Counted from the first letter of the stretch, positions 47,833-60,779 are shown. The stretch: 64,000 bases of DNA from Sternotherus odoratus (GCA_032164245.1 JAVMKO010000003.1:86658390-86722389), one strand, 5' to 3'. Notes: a model not told the origin generated them from the sequence alone. Numbers and translations are program-made.

Positions 47833-47944
47833 AATGTTCAACACAGAAAATATGCCAGATGGAAGGCAGCATATATTCATAACTGTCTAAAGAATGGAGA
47901 GACTCCTCAACCTGGACCTATTGGAATGGAAGAGGAAGAAGAAG
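47833..47944 (+). CDS. VTA1: VTA1 coding exon 5
   Basis: Acceptor CTCCCCAAG ends at 47832; donor GTATGG at 47945. The 112-nt exon encodes NVQHRKYARWKAAYIHNCLK, then NGETPQPGPIG and an acidic run (residues 137-173), plus one base. It ends the folded N-terminal domain. Reading past the donor would give a short false tail, GMDIANSNK. Confidence 0.97.
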
Positions 47945-48732
47945 GTATGGACATTGCTAATTCAAATAAAGTAATATTAACAGATTGGATGGGCTAGTGA
48001 ATTAAAGTGAATATTGTTCTATATGTTTCTCCAAAGTGAACTTCTTAGCATCACTTACCTACTTAGGTGAATGTTTCACAGCAATTTTCTGTTTTACTTT
48101 TCTATGCCAGATACCTTTGCGATTTTCATTGGCCTTTTCTCTGGAGTGGCAACACTTAAAAAAAAAAATCTTGCTTGTATATGGAATGTTATGATTTTAG
48201 ATAAGTGTCAACTAGAAACTAAATAAGGATAAAGAAACTCATTTCATAAATGTCTCAAGATGGAATTTAATAGTTTTCAGAAGCAAAAGGCCTGGTAAAT
48301 TAATCCACTTTACCACATACCCTCTCTAACTCTAAGACAGATCTGCAGCTGGAAGGTAGTCAAGTAACAATGTAAAGTTCTGAATCTGTTGTTTCAGGAT
48401 GTGTACTGACCTTTTGGGCTCTATACCTGGCTCTTCCATAGACAATATAGTTCTTTTATGAAAAGTTATTCTAAAAATATTATCTCGAGACATCTGTGCT
48501 TCAATTTATTTTAAAATGTGGTAATCATTAGGAGATAGACATATATACTATTGTGAATCTGATTCTTAACCTTTCTGAACCATGATCTCATTCTTTGGAG
48601 ATCCCCTTCCCATCTAATCAAAGAAAAGGAACTATGGGCATGACTTCCATTTTGAGAAGAGATCAGACTATTGGTCCTTCAAATACACTATGCTGCTTGT
48701 GGCAGTGGCAGCTAGCTGATGTCATGGATCAA
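47945..48732. other. VTA1 intron 5, first part
   Basis: No recognised feature. Confidence 0.35.
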
Positions 48733-48990
48733 AACAGAAAATAGGAACATAAGAACTGCCATACCAGATGAGATCAGTGGTTTGTTTAGTCAAGTTTCCT
48801 ATTGTGAACAGTACTGGATGCTTCACAGAAAGGTGCAAGAAATGCTGTAGTAGTAGTCCTAGAATAATCTTAGGGAACATCTTCCAAACTCTTTTGAATA
48901 ACAAATTGGCTTATGCCCTGAAATATCAGAGTTTATATCTCTTCCAAAAATACCCAGGTGCCAGAGTTGTACAAGGAAAATGAGATGAGT
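48733..48990 (-). repeat. CR1/L3-type LINE 3' end, reverse orientation
   Basis: AGGAACATAAGAACTGCCAT is the reverse complement of the usual CR1/L3 terminus ending in TATGGCAGTTCTTATGT-type sequence. Downstream similarity is weak. Diverged, non-coding. Confidence 0.5.
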
Positions 48991-51419
48991 GATACATATA
49001 GCAATCAGCAGATATCCTATTTCAGTTTATTAGACTGATACTTTGGCTATCCATTTTTTTAAATAATCTGTTGTACTTTACACCTTCTTGGCACTGTTTA
49101 TAGTGTTTGCAGGCATTCTATTTTAAAAAAACAAACAGTATCACTGCTAATACATTCTTTCTCCATTTGGCTACCTATATTTTACTGTCACCCTTTTTTG
49201 AATGATATATGAGATTTCTCTTTTTTAATTATTTTTAAACTACTCTCTAAAATGATTGTGACTTCATTTTACTTTATTATGCAGTCTACATATTAGCCTT
49301 TATACTTTTAAAAGTAGACATGGAGGGCCACCTAAAGGACTGTAGTTGCAAATTATAATTTTTATACCATAGAAATATACTCCTGAGAACACATGTAAGT
49401 GAAATTCATACATATTTGTGAATTGATTTTTAATCATATTTCATTGTGTTTACCCAATTATTAGTTTATCCTAATTATTATAAATATTTTGTAGCAGTAT
49501 ATTTTTTTCTACCAAAGGAACCCAAAGCACTTTACAAACACTGGAATCACCACACTCACCACTAAAATGCAGTTGCCTCTGAGCTGGAGCACAGCAGCCT
49601 TTTTGCTATGATGCGCAAGTTTAAACAGTCAAGAATAATGCTATATTAAATTGAAGCTGTATTCTTACATAGTTCTGTAGAGTTAGGCCTTGTCTAAAAC
49701 TGAGGTTTTTAGCCACTGGTACAGCTATGCTCATGTAGTTGTACCAATGTAAACTCCTAGTGCAGATGTTGTGCCCCTTGGTAAACTCTAACTTTCAATC
49801 AGTGCAACTTACCCCAGTTTGACATGCACTTAACTGAAAAATGTTGTTAAAGTGTTGTGAAATGAGTGTGTTTTTATCATCAATATATTATGAATGTGTA
49901 AATATAGATGTCTGTAAATTAAATAATTTGTTTTTATTGTTCAAATTCATAACTGTAGTGATAGCCCACGAACTTGTTTGATTCTTGTAAAATTGTATGA
50001 ACGGTAAGCAAAATGAGTACTACTATTAAAGTTTACATAATACCACTTCTAATCTTCAAAGCCTTGTACAAATATTAACTTATGCTTAGAATGAGTGTAA
50101 GTAGTATTATGCCTCTTCATTTTACAGACTGGAAAACAAGCAAAGATAAGTGACTTGCCCAAGGCCACAGGACCTGTCAGAGCAGAGATTAGAATTCAGT
50201 AGTTTTTCACTCATACTACTGTGCTAAAACTGCTATTTTTCACTACATATCATTACCAGGGGCTATAGGAAAAAATGTAAATTGCAACTCCCGTTGCCAA
50301 GGTTATAAGTAAAAGTAAACTAACGGACAGTATTTTTGGTGGTGATATAAAAATTAAACTATTGTTATTCAGAGTGAGCCTGCAGTATGTATTTTTCATA
50401 ATCAACAGGATATATTTCTTGTTTGACAATTTTTTTTTGTTCAATAAGTCATTACTTGTTTAGGCATTAACGCCATTTTGTATTTTTATGTATGGGCAAT
50501 AAAATGACAAAATACTTTTTTCAGGGGATTAACAACATTGTACCAGATGTGGTATACGTGCCATAACATTTTGAGCATTGTAGAGCCAAAGATCATATGC
50601 AAAAAAAAATTTCAGTAGAATATTCTGGAAAAGGAACTGGTCATAATTCTTGCTTTGTTCATCTCAGAAAGAAAAGCAGCATTGTTTAAACATATTGCTG
50701 GATGTTCCCCCATTCCTTTCGGCTTGCTCACTTTCTTCCTCCTCTTGCGTATGAAAAAGTACATGTTTAAATAGAATGAAACTGGCCATCTCCAGCGTGA
50801 CAAATTACCATATTTTCCAAAAGTGTTGAGCTCCCTGTGATTCTTGAAAACCATACTGTAACTCTTGGAGATGTTTATCCAGTAATATAGGCGTTCTCTA
50901 TGTAATTCTGCTCTTGGATTTAGTGGAGGCTTTTGTCAGAATGCTACAAGACCATGGAAACTTAAAATGACACACTTGATTTATTAATGTGGTTGGAATA
51001 CGAGTCATAGAGTACACATGAAGGTCACTCATGAATACCCTTGGGTCAGTTACTAAACTTTTATATCAGTCAAGAAAAACATAGTTATAAGCTGTATATT
51101 TATATAAAAAAAAAAAAAATAAAAAAAAAAACCCCTCCTAAATCGTCAAAGTATAAAGACACTAAAATACATGAACTACTGACATTGATATTAGTGCCAA
51201 GGAGCCTTTGTAGTCCTCATAAGAATAAGAAGCAATTTGTAGAAGCAATAAACTTTAACTCTCCAGAAGGGGAGGTAGTGAAGCACCCTTCTTACCTGAC
51301 TTGAGGAAACTATGGGTTCTAAATGTTTTTAGAAGCATAGTTTTTAGTAAATTAGAGTGAAATGGTACACCAGGATAAGAAAATGAAATGTTTTTGTGTC
51401 TTTTGCTAGTCACTCGTTG
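48991..51419. other. VTA1 intron 5, non-coding stretch with old repeats
   Basis: A MIR-like repeat in reverse orientation lies at about 50060-50220 (CTTCATTTTACAGACTGGAA, GTGACTTGCCCAAGGCCACA). A MITE-like fragment starts near 49686 (GCCTTGTCTAAAACTGAGG). An A-rich low-complexity tract is at 51103-51132. No exon seen. Confidence 0.5.
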
Positions 51420-51930
51420 AATTCTTTTTTGGCTTGCCTAATTATACTTTTACACTTGACCTGCCAGAAGATTTGACTTCCATTTTTTTGAAAGATACCT
51501 TTTGCCAGTTGTTTAGCCATGATGGCATTTTTGGCCCTCTTATAGTGGTGGTGGTATATTATTTATTTTATTTGAATTTGGGGGGGATATACATATAGTT
51601 TAAGCCTCTGTTATGGTGTTTTTAAAAAGTTTCTATGCAGCTTGCAGGCATTTCACTCTTATGATTGTTCCTTTACATTTCCATTTAGCTAGCTTCCTCG
51701 TTTTTGTGTTGGTCTCTTTTTTTGAAATTAAATGCTACTGTGATGGATTTATTCAGTATTTCCCCCCCTACAAGGATGTTAACTTTAATTCCATTATGAT
51801 TGATTTGACTATATTCACCTCTGGGTCCAGATCCTGTGCTCCGCTTAAGACTAAATCAAGTATTGCCTCTCCCTGTTTTGGTGCTAGGACTAGTTGCTCC
51901 AAGAAGCAGTCATTAATTGTCTAGAAAAGT
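51420..51930 (-). repeat. LINE endonuclease-domain fragment (CR1/L3-like), antisense
   Basis: The minus-strand translation from about 51922 contains INDCFLEQLVLAPKQGEAIL, DLVLSGAQDLDPE and a decayed SIMIE stretch. This matches the end of the endonuclease domain of CR1/L3-type LINEs (pattern F-L-x-Q-L-V-x-x-P-T-R-G-x-A-x-L-D-L-V-L). Interrupted by stops. Confidence 0.6.
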
Positions 51931-53288
51931 TATCTTTGCATTCCAGCCTGAGGTGACATGTAACCAGTCAATATGGGGATTACTGTGTTTTCTGTTTTTG
52001 GAACCTCTCTAATCTCCCTGAGCATTTCACAATCACTATTAGCTCGTCAGGAGGGTGGTAGTATATTCCTTCTGCTATACCCTTGTTGTTCAAGCGTGGC
52101 ATCCCTTTCCATAGGGAGTCAGTGTTACTGTTGATTCATTTAACATTTTTGTTATATGTGACTTTATGCTCAAATTATACCTTTTCCCCTTTTTATTTCA
52201 AAAGCCTTATGTGGGGCAAAATCTAAGTTCCCTCAGTTGACTTTCCAGTTTTCATGACTAGACACTAATATTTACATACTCTATTAGATCTTCTATAGCC
52301 AGAGACCGGAATGCACATAATATAATAACCAGTTTTTACAAGAGCTAGATGCAAGTCTTGCATTCTTTCTGCTGTTTTAGAAGCATCAGCAGTTAAACAC
52401 TGTTCCCAGAACTGTGCTTGTTCCAGCTGACCTTTCTACTCATGCAGATGCACACCTCCAACAAATGAAACAGAGCTCTGTTGGCTTGAACACCACTAAA
52501 AATCTAAGAACAGAAACAAATTCTTAATAACACTGGACAGGTAGGATAACTTATGCTTGGTGCAGATATGGCCATACTTAGCAGACTAGACTGGTTCTTT
52601 AAAGTTATATGCCAATTAGAAGCCAGGATTTTTTTTCAAGAGGCAACTATTCGCTTTACACTAAGATAGACCAGCCATTTATATTCCAAAATAGGAAGTT
52701 CTGCAGGCATGGCCATGGATCAACTGGCCAAATGCTTCATAAGCCCTTTTTTAATATACTTCCTTCCCATATTTTCTCTTGTGTTTTTCTTTTTGCTTTC
52801 TTTTCATTTCTCATTTTAATCTTGTTAACATTTTCTTCCTGAATATACATGCCATATAAAACAGAGATTGCCTTATACAATATTGTGTGTTCATTCAAAT
52901 ATATGCATTAGTTCACACTGTTTATACTCTGTCAAACTGTTTTTAATGCTGTATAATTTAGATGTGAAAACTTGAGGATTCAGAAAAATTAAAATCATGA
53001 GGTTGTACATATTCAGCCCAGTGATGACCTGCGTTCTCTTTCAAACATCTTATCTACAGCTCTATACATTTTAAATATGTGAACTCCCAGAATTTATACC
53101 ATGATGCACTTATACTTCTATAGATCATTATTTGATTTTTTGTTGTTGTTAAACCATTCATTTATTAACTGCATAAAATGTTAGCCAGATAGAGAAGACA
53201 AGGTGGATTATTGTTGCAGAAATAAATGGCAGTTTATATGCTTGCACAAAAGAAGAATTAATAGAGCTCCTTTTCTGTATCTTAACAG
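51931..53288. other. VTA1 intron 5, final part
   Basis: AT-rich, no recognised repeat. Ends at acceptor CTTAACAG (53288). Confidence 0.4.
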
Positions 53289-53456
53289 ATGCTGAAAGTG
53301 AAGATGCTAGCTCATCTGCTCTACCTACCCAAGTATCTGAGCCATCATCATCTACATATGATCCAAACATGCCAACTAGTAATTATACTGGCATACATAT
53401 CCCACCTGGTGCCCATGCTCCAGCCAACACTCCAGCTGAAGTACCTCATAGCACAG
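53289..53456 (+). CDS. VTA1: VTA1 coding exon 6
   Basis: The 168-nt exon completes an aspartate codon and encodes AESEDASSSALPTQVSEPSS through NYTGIHIPPGAHAPANTPAE and VPHST (residues 175-229), plus one base. It is the flexible Pro/Ser/Thr-rich linker between the MIT-like and VSL domains. Acidic/serine residues replace part of the human sequence, but the YTGI-IPPGAHAPANTPAEVPHST core is conserved. Donor GTATGT at 53457. Confidence 0.96.
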
Positions 53457-53934
53457 GTATGTTGCATTTCTAGCCAAGAACTCAGATTTACATTTACTGT
53501 GAGGTGGTTTTCTATTCCACTGTAGCCTCCTTTCCAGTTATATTTGAAATATAATAAGGCTGCAACATTGTATGTGTGTTAGAACAGAGGAAACTTTTAT
53601 AGTTAATGCTTCATAAATTACCATGCTAATCCCCATGTTTTTGGACACTTGTGACTTTCTAGAACTTTCACTTGTTGGGCTGAAACTTTCTATGACTTGT
53701 CTCTGCCTGAAAGTGATTTTGTTAAAAGTTTGGCAAAATAGTTTTGGCCTTTAACTACCAGGGATAGTGACAAGAATTTACTTTTCCCGGTATTAACAAA
53801 TATTTGTGGACAAGTCGATGAAAGTATCTACTCTGTGGGCAAATGGCAGTCAAAAAATCTTACCAAAATGCTGAGTGTAAAGTCAAGTCTGGAAAATATA
53901 TGACTGAAATATTAAAATATAATGACTTAAATCA

Positions 53935-54120
53935 CTGTAAATCCTCAGTTGGAATATGGTGCTTAGTTCTCATGACCCATTTCAAAGAGATGTAAAAGAA
54001 ATAGAAGAGGCATAGGCTCCCATATGAGGAAAAATGTAAAAGATTTAAAAGAAATTTAGTTTAGCGAGCAGAGGAATAAGGGGATAGGATAGAGGTATAT
54101 ACCAACTAATGAATGTGATA
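53935..54120 (+). repeat. CR1/L3-type LINE 3' fragment split by a Tigger-like element
   Basis: CTCAGTTGGAATATGGTGCT (the usual Q-L-E-Y-x-x-x-V-W/L end of the ORF) and following AGATGTAAAAGAAATAGAAG resemble L3/CR1 3' regions. The sequence seems to continue past the insertion at 54121-54316 up to about 54470. Confidence 0.5.
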
Positions 54121-54316
54121 CAGATACCCTCCGACTTATGCAATCGTTCTGTTCCGGAAAGCCTTGCGTAATTCAAATTTTGCATAAGTCAGAAATGTAT
54201 ATGTGTATGTTACGCAAAAATTTCCTCAACTCGAAAATCCTATTTCTGGCTTTGGAACTTTTTCCATAAGTGCAAATTTGCGTAAGTGGAGTCTTGCATA
54301 ACCCGGGGAGCATCTG
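54121..54316. mobile_element. Tigger-like MITE (196 bp)
   Basis: The left end CAGATACCCTCCGACTTATG and right end TGCATAACCCGGGGAGCATC-TG are imperfect inverted repeats flanked by TA on both sides (54119-54120, 54317-54318), the Tc1/mariner target. The internal GCAAATTTGCGTAAGTGGAG mirrors the left side. Different family from the GC-rich trio. Confidence 0.75.
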
Positions 54317-54664
54317 TACAGGTGAATTGGACACTCCCACTTGCAATTTCTCATTATACAAGATCAAAAAGACCATAAATAGAATTAAAAGGCAATAAAT
54401 ACATGTATAACTGATAAAAGGAAATACTGTTGATATTGTACATAATTAGCCTTTGGCAACACATTGCCACAAGATGTGAAAAAGATATTTATATGGGTAA
54501 AGGGTACACTCAGTTAAAACAGAGTAAGCAAAATTGCGGGTTTTATATCTTTTAAGGTTAACATAGTGTGGACATAGCATATCCATTCGCTGACAAAGCT
54601 AATGAAAGTTCTCGTGTGGGCAATTAAATCTGTTCAAATTGGTAAAAGTGCACAGGAAAGTGAG

Positions 54665-54756
54665 GTAACAAAGAGTCCTGTGGCACCTTAAAGACTAACT
54701 ATAAAGTTTTGAAGCATAAGCTTTCGTGGGCTAATACCCACTTCGTCGGATGCAAG
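54665..54756 (+). repeat. SINE-like repeat (GTGGCACCTTAAAGACTAAC family), short copy
   Basis: GAGTCCTGTGGCACCTTAAA, GCATAAGCTTTCGTGGGCTA and CTTCGTCGGATGCA are bounded by an exact 12-bp duplication CAGGAAAGTGAG (54653-54664 and 54757-54768). The perfect duplication shows a recent retroposition-type insertion and defines a 92-bp unit, truncated at the 5' side. Confidence 0.85.
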
Positions 54757-54768
54757 CAGGAAAGTGAG

Positions 54769-55239
54769 TTATTCTAATGCATCTTTGGAGCTTTGCAACT
54801 CTGTTTGAATACCTCCATTGATGCCTGGTTTATTTACTTGATCTCATCTTAAAATCCCTCCACTCAGATATATCATTTCCCTACATTTGGGACTGTATCC
54901 AATGGAGTGTTTTAGCCCTTCTGCGCTTCCAGCTATGCTTGCTGCCCTGTTCACTGAATAGCAGCTATGAAACTGACAAGTGTCAATTTTACTTAGCTGC
55001 TCCACAGCAAGGAGCCTGCCAGCCTTGGGAGCCCCAGCTGAAGTCAAGATTCTCAGGGTTGCTGGGCTCCCTGCTCCAGCTGGGGAGTCTACTGGCAGGC
55101 AAGCTACCTTTTGTGGTGAGAGGAGCCTGTAAGGTCTGCAGGGATTGGAAGGCTCACTGGCACAGAGCCTAGCAGCACCAAGAGTCCTGGCTCCAGCCAT
55201 TGCAACCAAGGTTCTCCCTTATCTTTCCAGTATAACTTC
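54769..55239. other. VTA1 intron 6, non-coding stretch
   Basis: Frames of about 80-120 codons at 54844-55209 on both strands have no family resemblance and no good splice bounds. Confidence 0.3.
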
Positions 55240-56300
55240 TTTGTCTCTCTCTACATACTCCCATTGCAGCATGCATTGTTCTTCTGGTTGTCACCTGTGA
55301 TTGGCTCTTTTTTAAGACTTTACTTTTCTTCACTCAGTTTTCATGTGTCTGGCTGTATCCACTCTTCTGTCCCTGATCATCTTAAGTTATTGCAGCTTCC
55401 CAGCAGACATCTCTAAAGCAAGTCCATTGTTCCTCTCATAATTTGTTACCTGCAATTCTTCAGATTCATCAGTCTGCTGCATTTTAAACTCCCTCCTTCA
55501 ATCAAATATCTCTTTTCTTGTTAACTTGTCTTTTAGCTTTATTCTAACTTTTCCAATGACAGAGCAGTGATTACTTCCTGCATCAGAATTTGTAAAATAT
55601 CTTGTATCCTGCAGTGATCTTCTGTACCATCTGTTTAGGCAACATAATCCAATTGTTTCTCAGCAATTCCATCATTTGACTTGCCTGGTAGTTTGTGTTT
55701 CCTGAGATGAGGGAAAAGGATCCCCACCAATGGCACAAGTTATACATGCTGCACATTTCAACAAATGTTTTACTATTTTCTATCTGCCCCTCAATTCCAT
55801 GTCTATAAAATGCTCACATCTGAGGCTGCCATTACCAACCTGGGCATTCATATCACCCATAACCAGAACTACATCATAAGCATAGACTTGGTTTAGTACA
55901 TCTTGCAACTTGTTGTAGAATTCACCCTTTGCGTGTTCATCATGATCATTGGTAAGTGTGTAACACTGTGTGGTAGTTACATAGCATGATTCGTAACAAA
56001 ATGTGCTCTTATAATTCATGAGTTGACTGGTTCCCATTCCTGTAGAGGTTATGTGTTGCCTTTTGGTCAGGGGGTATTCCAACTCTCTCTTCAGGAGTAG
56101 AGTACCCTGATTCCAGCTGAATGGAGTATTCTGCATTCAGTCCATCTAATTTTCTGCCTCTGGGAACAGTGTTATTGAACTGAGTCTCACTTGAACTACT
56201 TGACTGTTTCCCAGTGAACCCACATGGTTTTCACATTCCAACACCTGATTTTAGCTGTTAGGCTTTCTTGTTTCAGGTGATGAACTCCTTAACAGGTTTC
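55240..56300 (-). pseudogene. RTE-like LINE fragment (endonuclease domain), antisense
   Basis: The minus-strand translation holds CYTLTNDHDEHAKGEFYNKL, then VYAYDVVLVMGDMNAQVGNG, the active-site region of apurinic-type LINE endonucleases (M-G-D-x-N-A-x-V-G). Further along (55660-55480) decayed text with a GSNHCSVIGKVRIKLK-like stretch corresponds to the S-D-H motif. The order fits RTE-type LINEs, whose fragments are often annotated as craniofacial development protein 2-like. It has stops and frameshifts. Confidence 0.7.
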
Positions 56301-57293
56301 GTCTACCGTCGTCATACCTCCATTGAACTCAGTGATTCCAAAAGACTGTGGTCTCCTTCAAGCTGGCTAACTGAGACACTCTTGTATCTGGGTTTTTCCA
56401 TGACTACAGCTTTTTTACATACACTGGTAGTTAGTCTGACTCACAACCATAGGTCCATGACTCCTTATACAATATATTCAGTGCAGCCTATACTATATAT
56501 GGGGTTCCTTCATCCACCAGCTGAGGGACACAACTGGTAGTTTAGGATGCCCCGCAATAATGGCATGGTTGTAGGGTCATAAGAGATTGCATGTGTGGGG
56601 AGTGAGTTGGTCTCACACAGAACTACCTTTATCTCAGGGGTCAGAGAAAGATTTGAGATAGAGAAGTGCTATGTCTCTCACTGAAAGCATAAGACTTAGT
56701 GAGAATTGTATTTTCAAAGGAGCACAATCCCAGATAAAAAATATTCCCTTTTGTGATGCAACCATCATGTGGAACAACCTTTCTGTATCTCATCATGTCT
56801 CAAAACTCTTCTTGACCTGAAGTTCTTAACCCTCTTTGAGAATAAACAAATGCTACTTCTGTTCTCTCCTCCCCTAAACCTTTTGCTTTCTCTTAGTTCC
56901 TTGTACCAATTTTCCCTAAAACTCTAAATCTGGTGACCACCTGTTCTCATTGGACCTTTTTTCCACACCAATTTTTCTGTACCTGTTGATGTTACTTCTA
57001 TGAAATATTGCACTAAATAGATGTTCTTGAATACATCTTGATTATGTCTTAATGAAAGGTGCTATGTAAAAATATTTAAATGTTCGTAGCCAACACATTT
57101 TTTTAAAAGTACTTAATAAATGTTTTGGAAGTTCTCCTAAAGTTTCCTTCAGTCTCAATTATTTTAAATAAAAGCCTGTTCGGAATTGTTTACACTGTAA
57201 GTAACATAGTTAAACCTCCTGTTAGCAACTTGCTTTTTAAGTCTAATTAAGAGTAACATAGTGTAATTCCACTGTTATTTTGCTTATTTGCAG
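56301..57293. other. VTA1 intron 6, final part
   Basis: No exon recognised before acceptor TATTTGCAG (57293). A weak old-repeat tail may lie at 57055-57085 (AAAGGTGCTATGTAAAAATA). Confidence 0.35.
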
Positions 57294-57374
57294 GTGTAAC
57301 AAGTAATACCATCCAACCCACTCCACAGAATATCCCAGCTGTAGATCCTTCTCTTTACAATGCTCAGTCTGCAG
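57294..57374 (+). CDS. VTA1: VTA1 coding exon 7 (last one in window)
   Basis: The 81-nt exon completes a glycine codon and encodes VTSNTIQPTPQNIPAVDPSL and YNAQSA (residues 231-256), plus one base. Donor GTAAGG at 57375. This is the end of the linker. The following VSL domain, ending in the family's helical dimer region, is not present between 57375 and 64000 and must be in the next exon outside the window. Confidence 0.95.
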
Positions 57375-57955
57375 GTAAGGCAATGGCATTTATCTTTTTG
57401 CTTATGACTTACTTTGCACACAAAATTGTTTGAGGAGAAACCAAATAAAATTTTGGTAATGTTGACAATTCACAAATAAAGAGTATTGCTCTTTGGGAGT
57501 AGAAACTGTCTTTTTGTGCTTGATGAAGTCACCTAGCACAGTCTGAGTGCTGATGAAATGCAAACCGTTTTAAAACTTTTATGAATACCCTGATATATAA
57601 CTTTTGGCTATTACCTCATTAAATCCCCTGGCTAACCAAAGCATGGTCTGTACTTAGAACCACGTTTCTGAAAATTCCAGGTGCTGCAAAAAGTAGAGTT
57701 GGGCGATTAGGTAAGTAATACTCCTCCTCTGAATTGGTATTGAACTAATGAACCGTTATTCTGATAGGGACTCTCTGCTGCTATTTTTCAAATGGGATTT
57801 AGAACAATCCGGTTCAGTAAAAATGATGATTCTGGTGGTGTGGCTAAAATTCCATGTCGAGTAATCACTGAACATTCCACCTACCTAAAATGGCCCTCAC
57901 AGGATCAATTTAAGTTATTATTCAATTCCTTCTTATAATAATCTCACAAAAATTC
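57375..57955. other. VTA1 intron 7, start
   Basis: No repeat or exon recognised before the GC-rich retrotransposon remnant. Confidence 0.4.
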
Positions 57956-58321
57956 CCATATTCCCTCCCAGAGTTTGCACCCCCCAGTTTCCCCTGCAGC
58001 CCCTGGGGGGGCATGTAGCTCTGCGTGCTGCCCTTCTCTTTAGGCACATCCTCTGCAACTCACATTGTCCACAGTTCCCTGTTCCCAGACAATGGCAGCT
58101 GCGGGGGTGGTCTCTCAGGCAAGAGCAGCGTGCTGAAACTTCTGCTCCCCCGCTATCTGTCAGGGACATGGGGTGGGCTGGCTAATCCCAGGAGCAGTGT
58201 GGGGCCAGGGAACTCAGGGAGCCTGCCTTAGCCATAGCCCCACTGCACCACCAAAGAGCGCAATCGAGAGGGAGCCATACTTAGGGTCCATGGGATCCAC
58301 TACTGTTTTGCAGGCCTTGCA

Positions 58322-59750
58322 GTGAAGAACACTGTCGTAGAGGATCCCGAGGCAGGTCCCAATCTTGTTATCGGTCGCACAGACTCTCCTCCCGGTCTCC
58401 TCGGCAATACTCTGCAGCACGGGGTTGACGTTCCCCGTACAATGACCGGCATAGTATGGGGATCACCCTCTCGCCGATCTACCTCTAGACATCCATCCCA
58501 ATCACCAGCACCATGGGAACACTCCCCATCTTATTGCTGGTCTCCCGCTGCACCAGGACTGATCTCCCAGGTACAGTATCTAGTCAGTTACATCTGGCAA
58601 GCAATCACCGGTAGCCATGACCAGTAAACACTCAGGCATTGACAGCTCCTCTCGGGTTACCAGAAGGCAGTTCCTCAGGCATGGAAGCACAGTTTAGGCT
58701 ATCGACCCAGTCTTGACAGGATTGGGCGCCTGCTTCGTCGTCCACAGCACCGCAGTGACAGCAAGGTCAGTGGCCAACGCAATGGCTGTATTGGGGATCA
58801 TGGGGTGTTCCGGTGATGACAGTGCCCCCTTCACATCACTCCTCGGTGGCCACGTTGGAGCAACGGATTGCAGCCCCACCAGCACAGGCCCAGTATTGGA
58901 AGCCCATTCTGTGGTTGGGGTAGAGGATCCCGTATCCACCCCTAAACCTCCCTCTCCAGCGGCAGCCGAGCCCTCCGCATCTCCACCGGAAACCAAGTCT
59001 TATTCATCTTCCCCGGACGAGGCAGTTGCAGGACCTTCCAGGGCTATCCCCCCAGATGACTTTAGGGACCATCAAGCCCGGGTGGCCAAAAACTTGGGGC
59101 TCGAGGTGCAGGAGATGATGGAGCAGGAGGACACCCTTTTCAATGTCCTCTCGGCCTCTACGTGCGCCCGGGTCGCCCTGCCCGTATACGACTGGGTCTT
59201 CGATTGCCAAGTCACTGTGGCAGACCCCATCCTCCATCCTGCCACCTCAAAATGGGCCAAGAAAAAAATACTTTGTACCAGCCAAAGGTTTCAAGTGCCA
59301 TACCTTTATACTCACCCATCCTCAGGCTCGCCGGTTGTATCTGCAGCCAACGAAAAGGACAAGCAGGTTCCCACAACCTCTACTCCCAAAAATAAGGACG
59401 CCCAAAATATCAATTTATTTTGCAGAAAAAAATTATTCAACAGCCAGCCTACAATTCTGGGAGGCAAACTATCAGGTCCTGGTGGGCCAATATAATTTTT
59501 CTTTGAGACAGTCTTAAAAAGTTCCAGGATTCTGTTCCTCAGGGTCAGGCTCAAGAGTTTGGCACCCTGGTAGAGGACGGGACTGCAGCAGCCAGATGTT
59601 CCCTGCAAATGGCCTGGGACTCGGTGGTGAGGGTGGTGGCATTGTCTGTGGTGATGCAATGCAGCTTCTGGCTCAAAATAGTGGGCCTCTCCCAGGAGAT
59701 GCAGGCCTCAATTCAGGACCTGCCCTTTGACTGAGTTGGACTGTTCTCCG
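58322..59750 (+). pseudogene. DIRS-like gag remnant
   Basis: The frames include an Arg/Ser/Pro-rich part (SPSRRSTSRHPSQSPAPWEH at about 58460) and a long frame at 58713-59495 with PSPAAAEPSASPPETKSYSS. Conserved gag signatures appear in two overlapping frames: VADPILHPATSKWAKKK near 59217 and KKYFVPAKGFK near 59260, showing a frameshift. A further segment at 59500-59780 has LVEDGTAAARCSLQMAWDSV and QASIQDLPFD. These match gag-like proteins of vertebrate DIRS elements. Not a host gene. Confidence 0.75.
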
Positions 59751-59929
59751 ATCAGATAGACGCCAGCATACTCGGATTGAAAAACACCAAGGCTACCCTT
59801 TGCTCATTGGGCACTTTGTCAGAAAGACATCCAGCCTCCACCGCCATCAAGGCCTTGACAAATCCGACAGGGTTTAGCTGTCGCTGCCCTTCTTCCTCCC
59901 GCTCACCAGCCCAGACCCTGCTAAACACT

Positions 59930-60730
59930 CCCCCAGCCAAAAAGCTATACCCTGCAGTTTTTGGATACCCCTCCTTCCTGCCCCCCTACTTCTCCATCCC
60001 TCTTCAGGGACCCCTTTCACGAGCAGCTCCTGGTTCAGGGGGTCAAGAGGCTCCTGCAGTTGGGGACTGTGGTTCCTCGGGAAATGGAAGGAAGAGGTTT
60101 CTAGTCCTAATACTTTCTAATCCCAAAGGCTGGGGGCGGCAGTGGGCTCAGACCCACCCTGGACCCTGTGTGACCTCAAGGAATTGAAGGTTCTGTACGG
60201 TCTCCCTGGCCTCCATTATTCCCTCTCTGGATCCAGGGACTAGTAAGTACACTGCTCTCAATTTAAAAGGACACTTATTTCCATGTCTCCATATTTCCGG
60301 GACACAGGTGTTTCCTGCATTTCAAAATGGACAGGGGTAACTTCCAGTTCACGGCGCTACCTTGGGCCTGTCCTCTGTCCCCAGGGTGTTCGTGAAATGC
60401 GTGGTGCCAGTAGCAGCTTACCTCAGACGTTGGGGGATCCAGATCTTTCCATATCTCAATGACTGGCTCATCAAGGGCAGGTCTCAAGCTTCTTGCTCCA
60501 TTCTGCTTCTCTGCTGGAAGGTCTCCTCCTTGGTCGATATAACTTTGGCCCGGGTGTCCGAGATCAAGGCACATGCATTGTAGCCGCCTTATATGGTCTT
60601 GTATAAGGACAAAGTCCAGCTGCGTCTGCACCAGGCTTTTCTGCCCACGGTAATTTCCCAGTTCCACACTGGGCAAGACATTTACTCACCGATCCTCGTC
60701 CAAACCCTCATGCATCAGATGAGGAGCGCA
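59930..60730 (+). pseudogene. DIRS-like reverse transcriptase remnant
   Basis: Broken frames contain the order expected for the RT: a KRLLQLGTVVPREM-like stretch (60048), YFLIPKAGGG-like residues (about 60110), DLKEL (60173), HVSIFPGHRCFLHFKMDRGN (about 60282) and SVPRVFVKCVVPVAAYLRRW followed by IQIFPYLNDWLIKG (60373-60480). The catalytic YLDDW motif of DIRS RTs reads YLNDW here, so one catalytic aspartate is changed. Several frameshifts. Confidence 0.78.
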
Positions 60731-60779
60731 GGTTGCATACTCTAGATGACAGACTGGCTCTGGCCTTCTCATTGATAGC

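Noticed and set aside
57680..57712. Possible extra VTA1 exon after AG at 57680
   Set aside because: It encodes a short peptide ending in a stop with no resemblance to the VTA1 C-terminus; the GTAAGT-like site nearby is chance.
58713..59495. 260-codon frame as a host gene
   Set aside because: It matches DIRS-like gag, is frameshifted relative to the continuing gag sequence and lies in a retrotransposon remnant.
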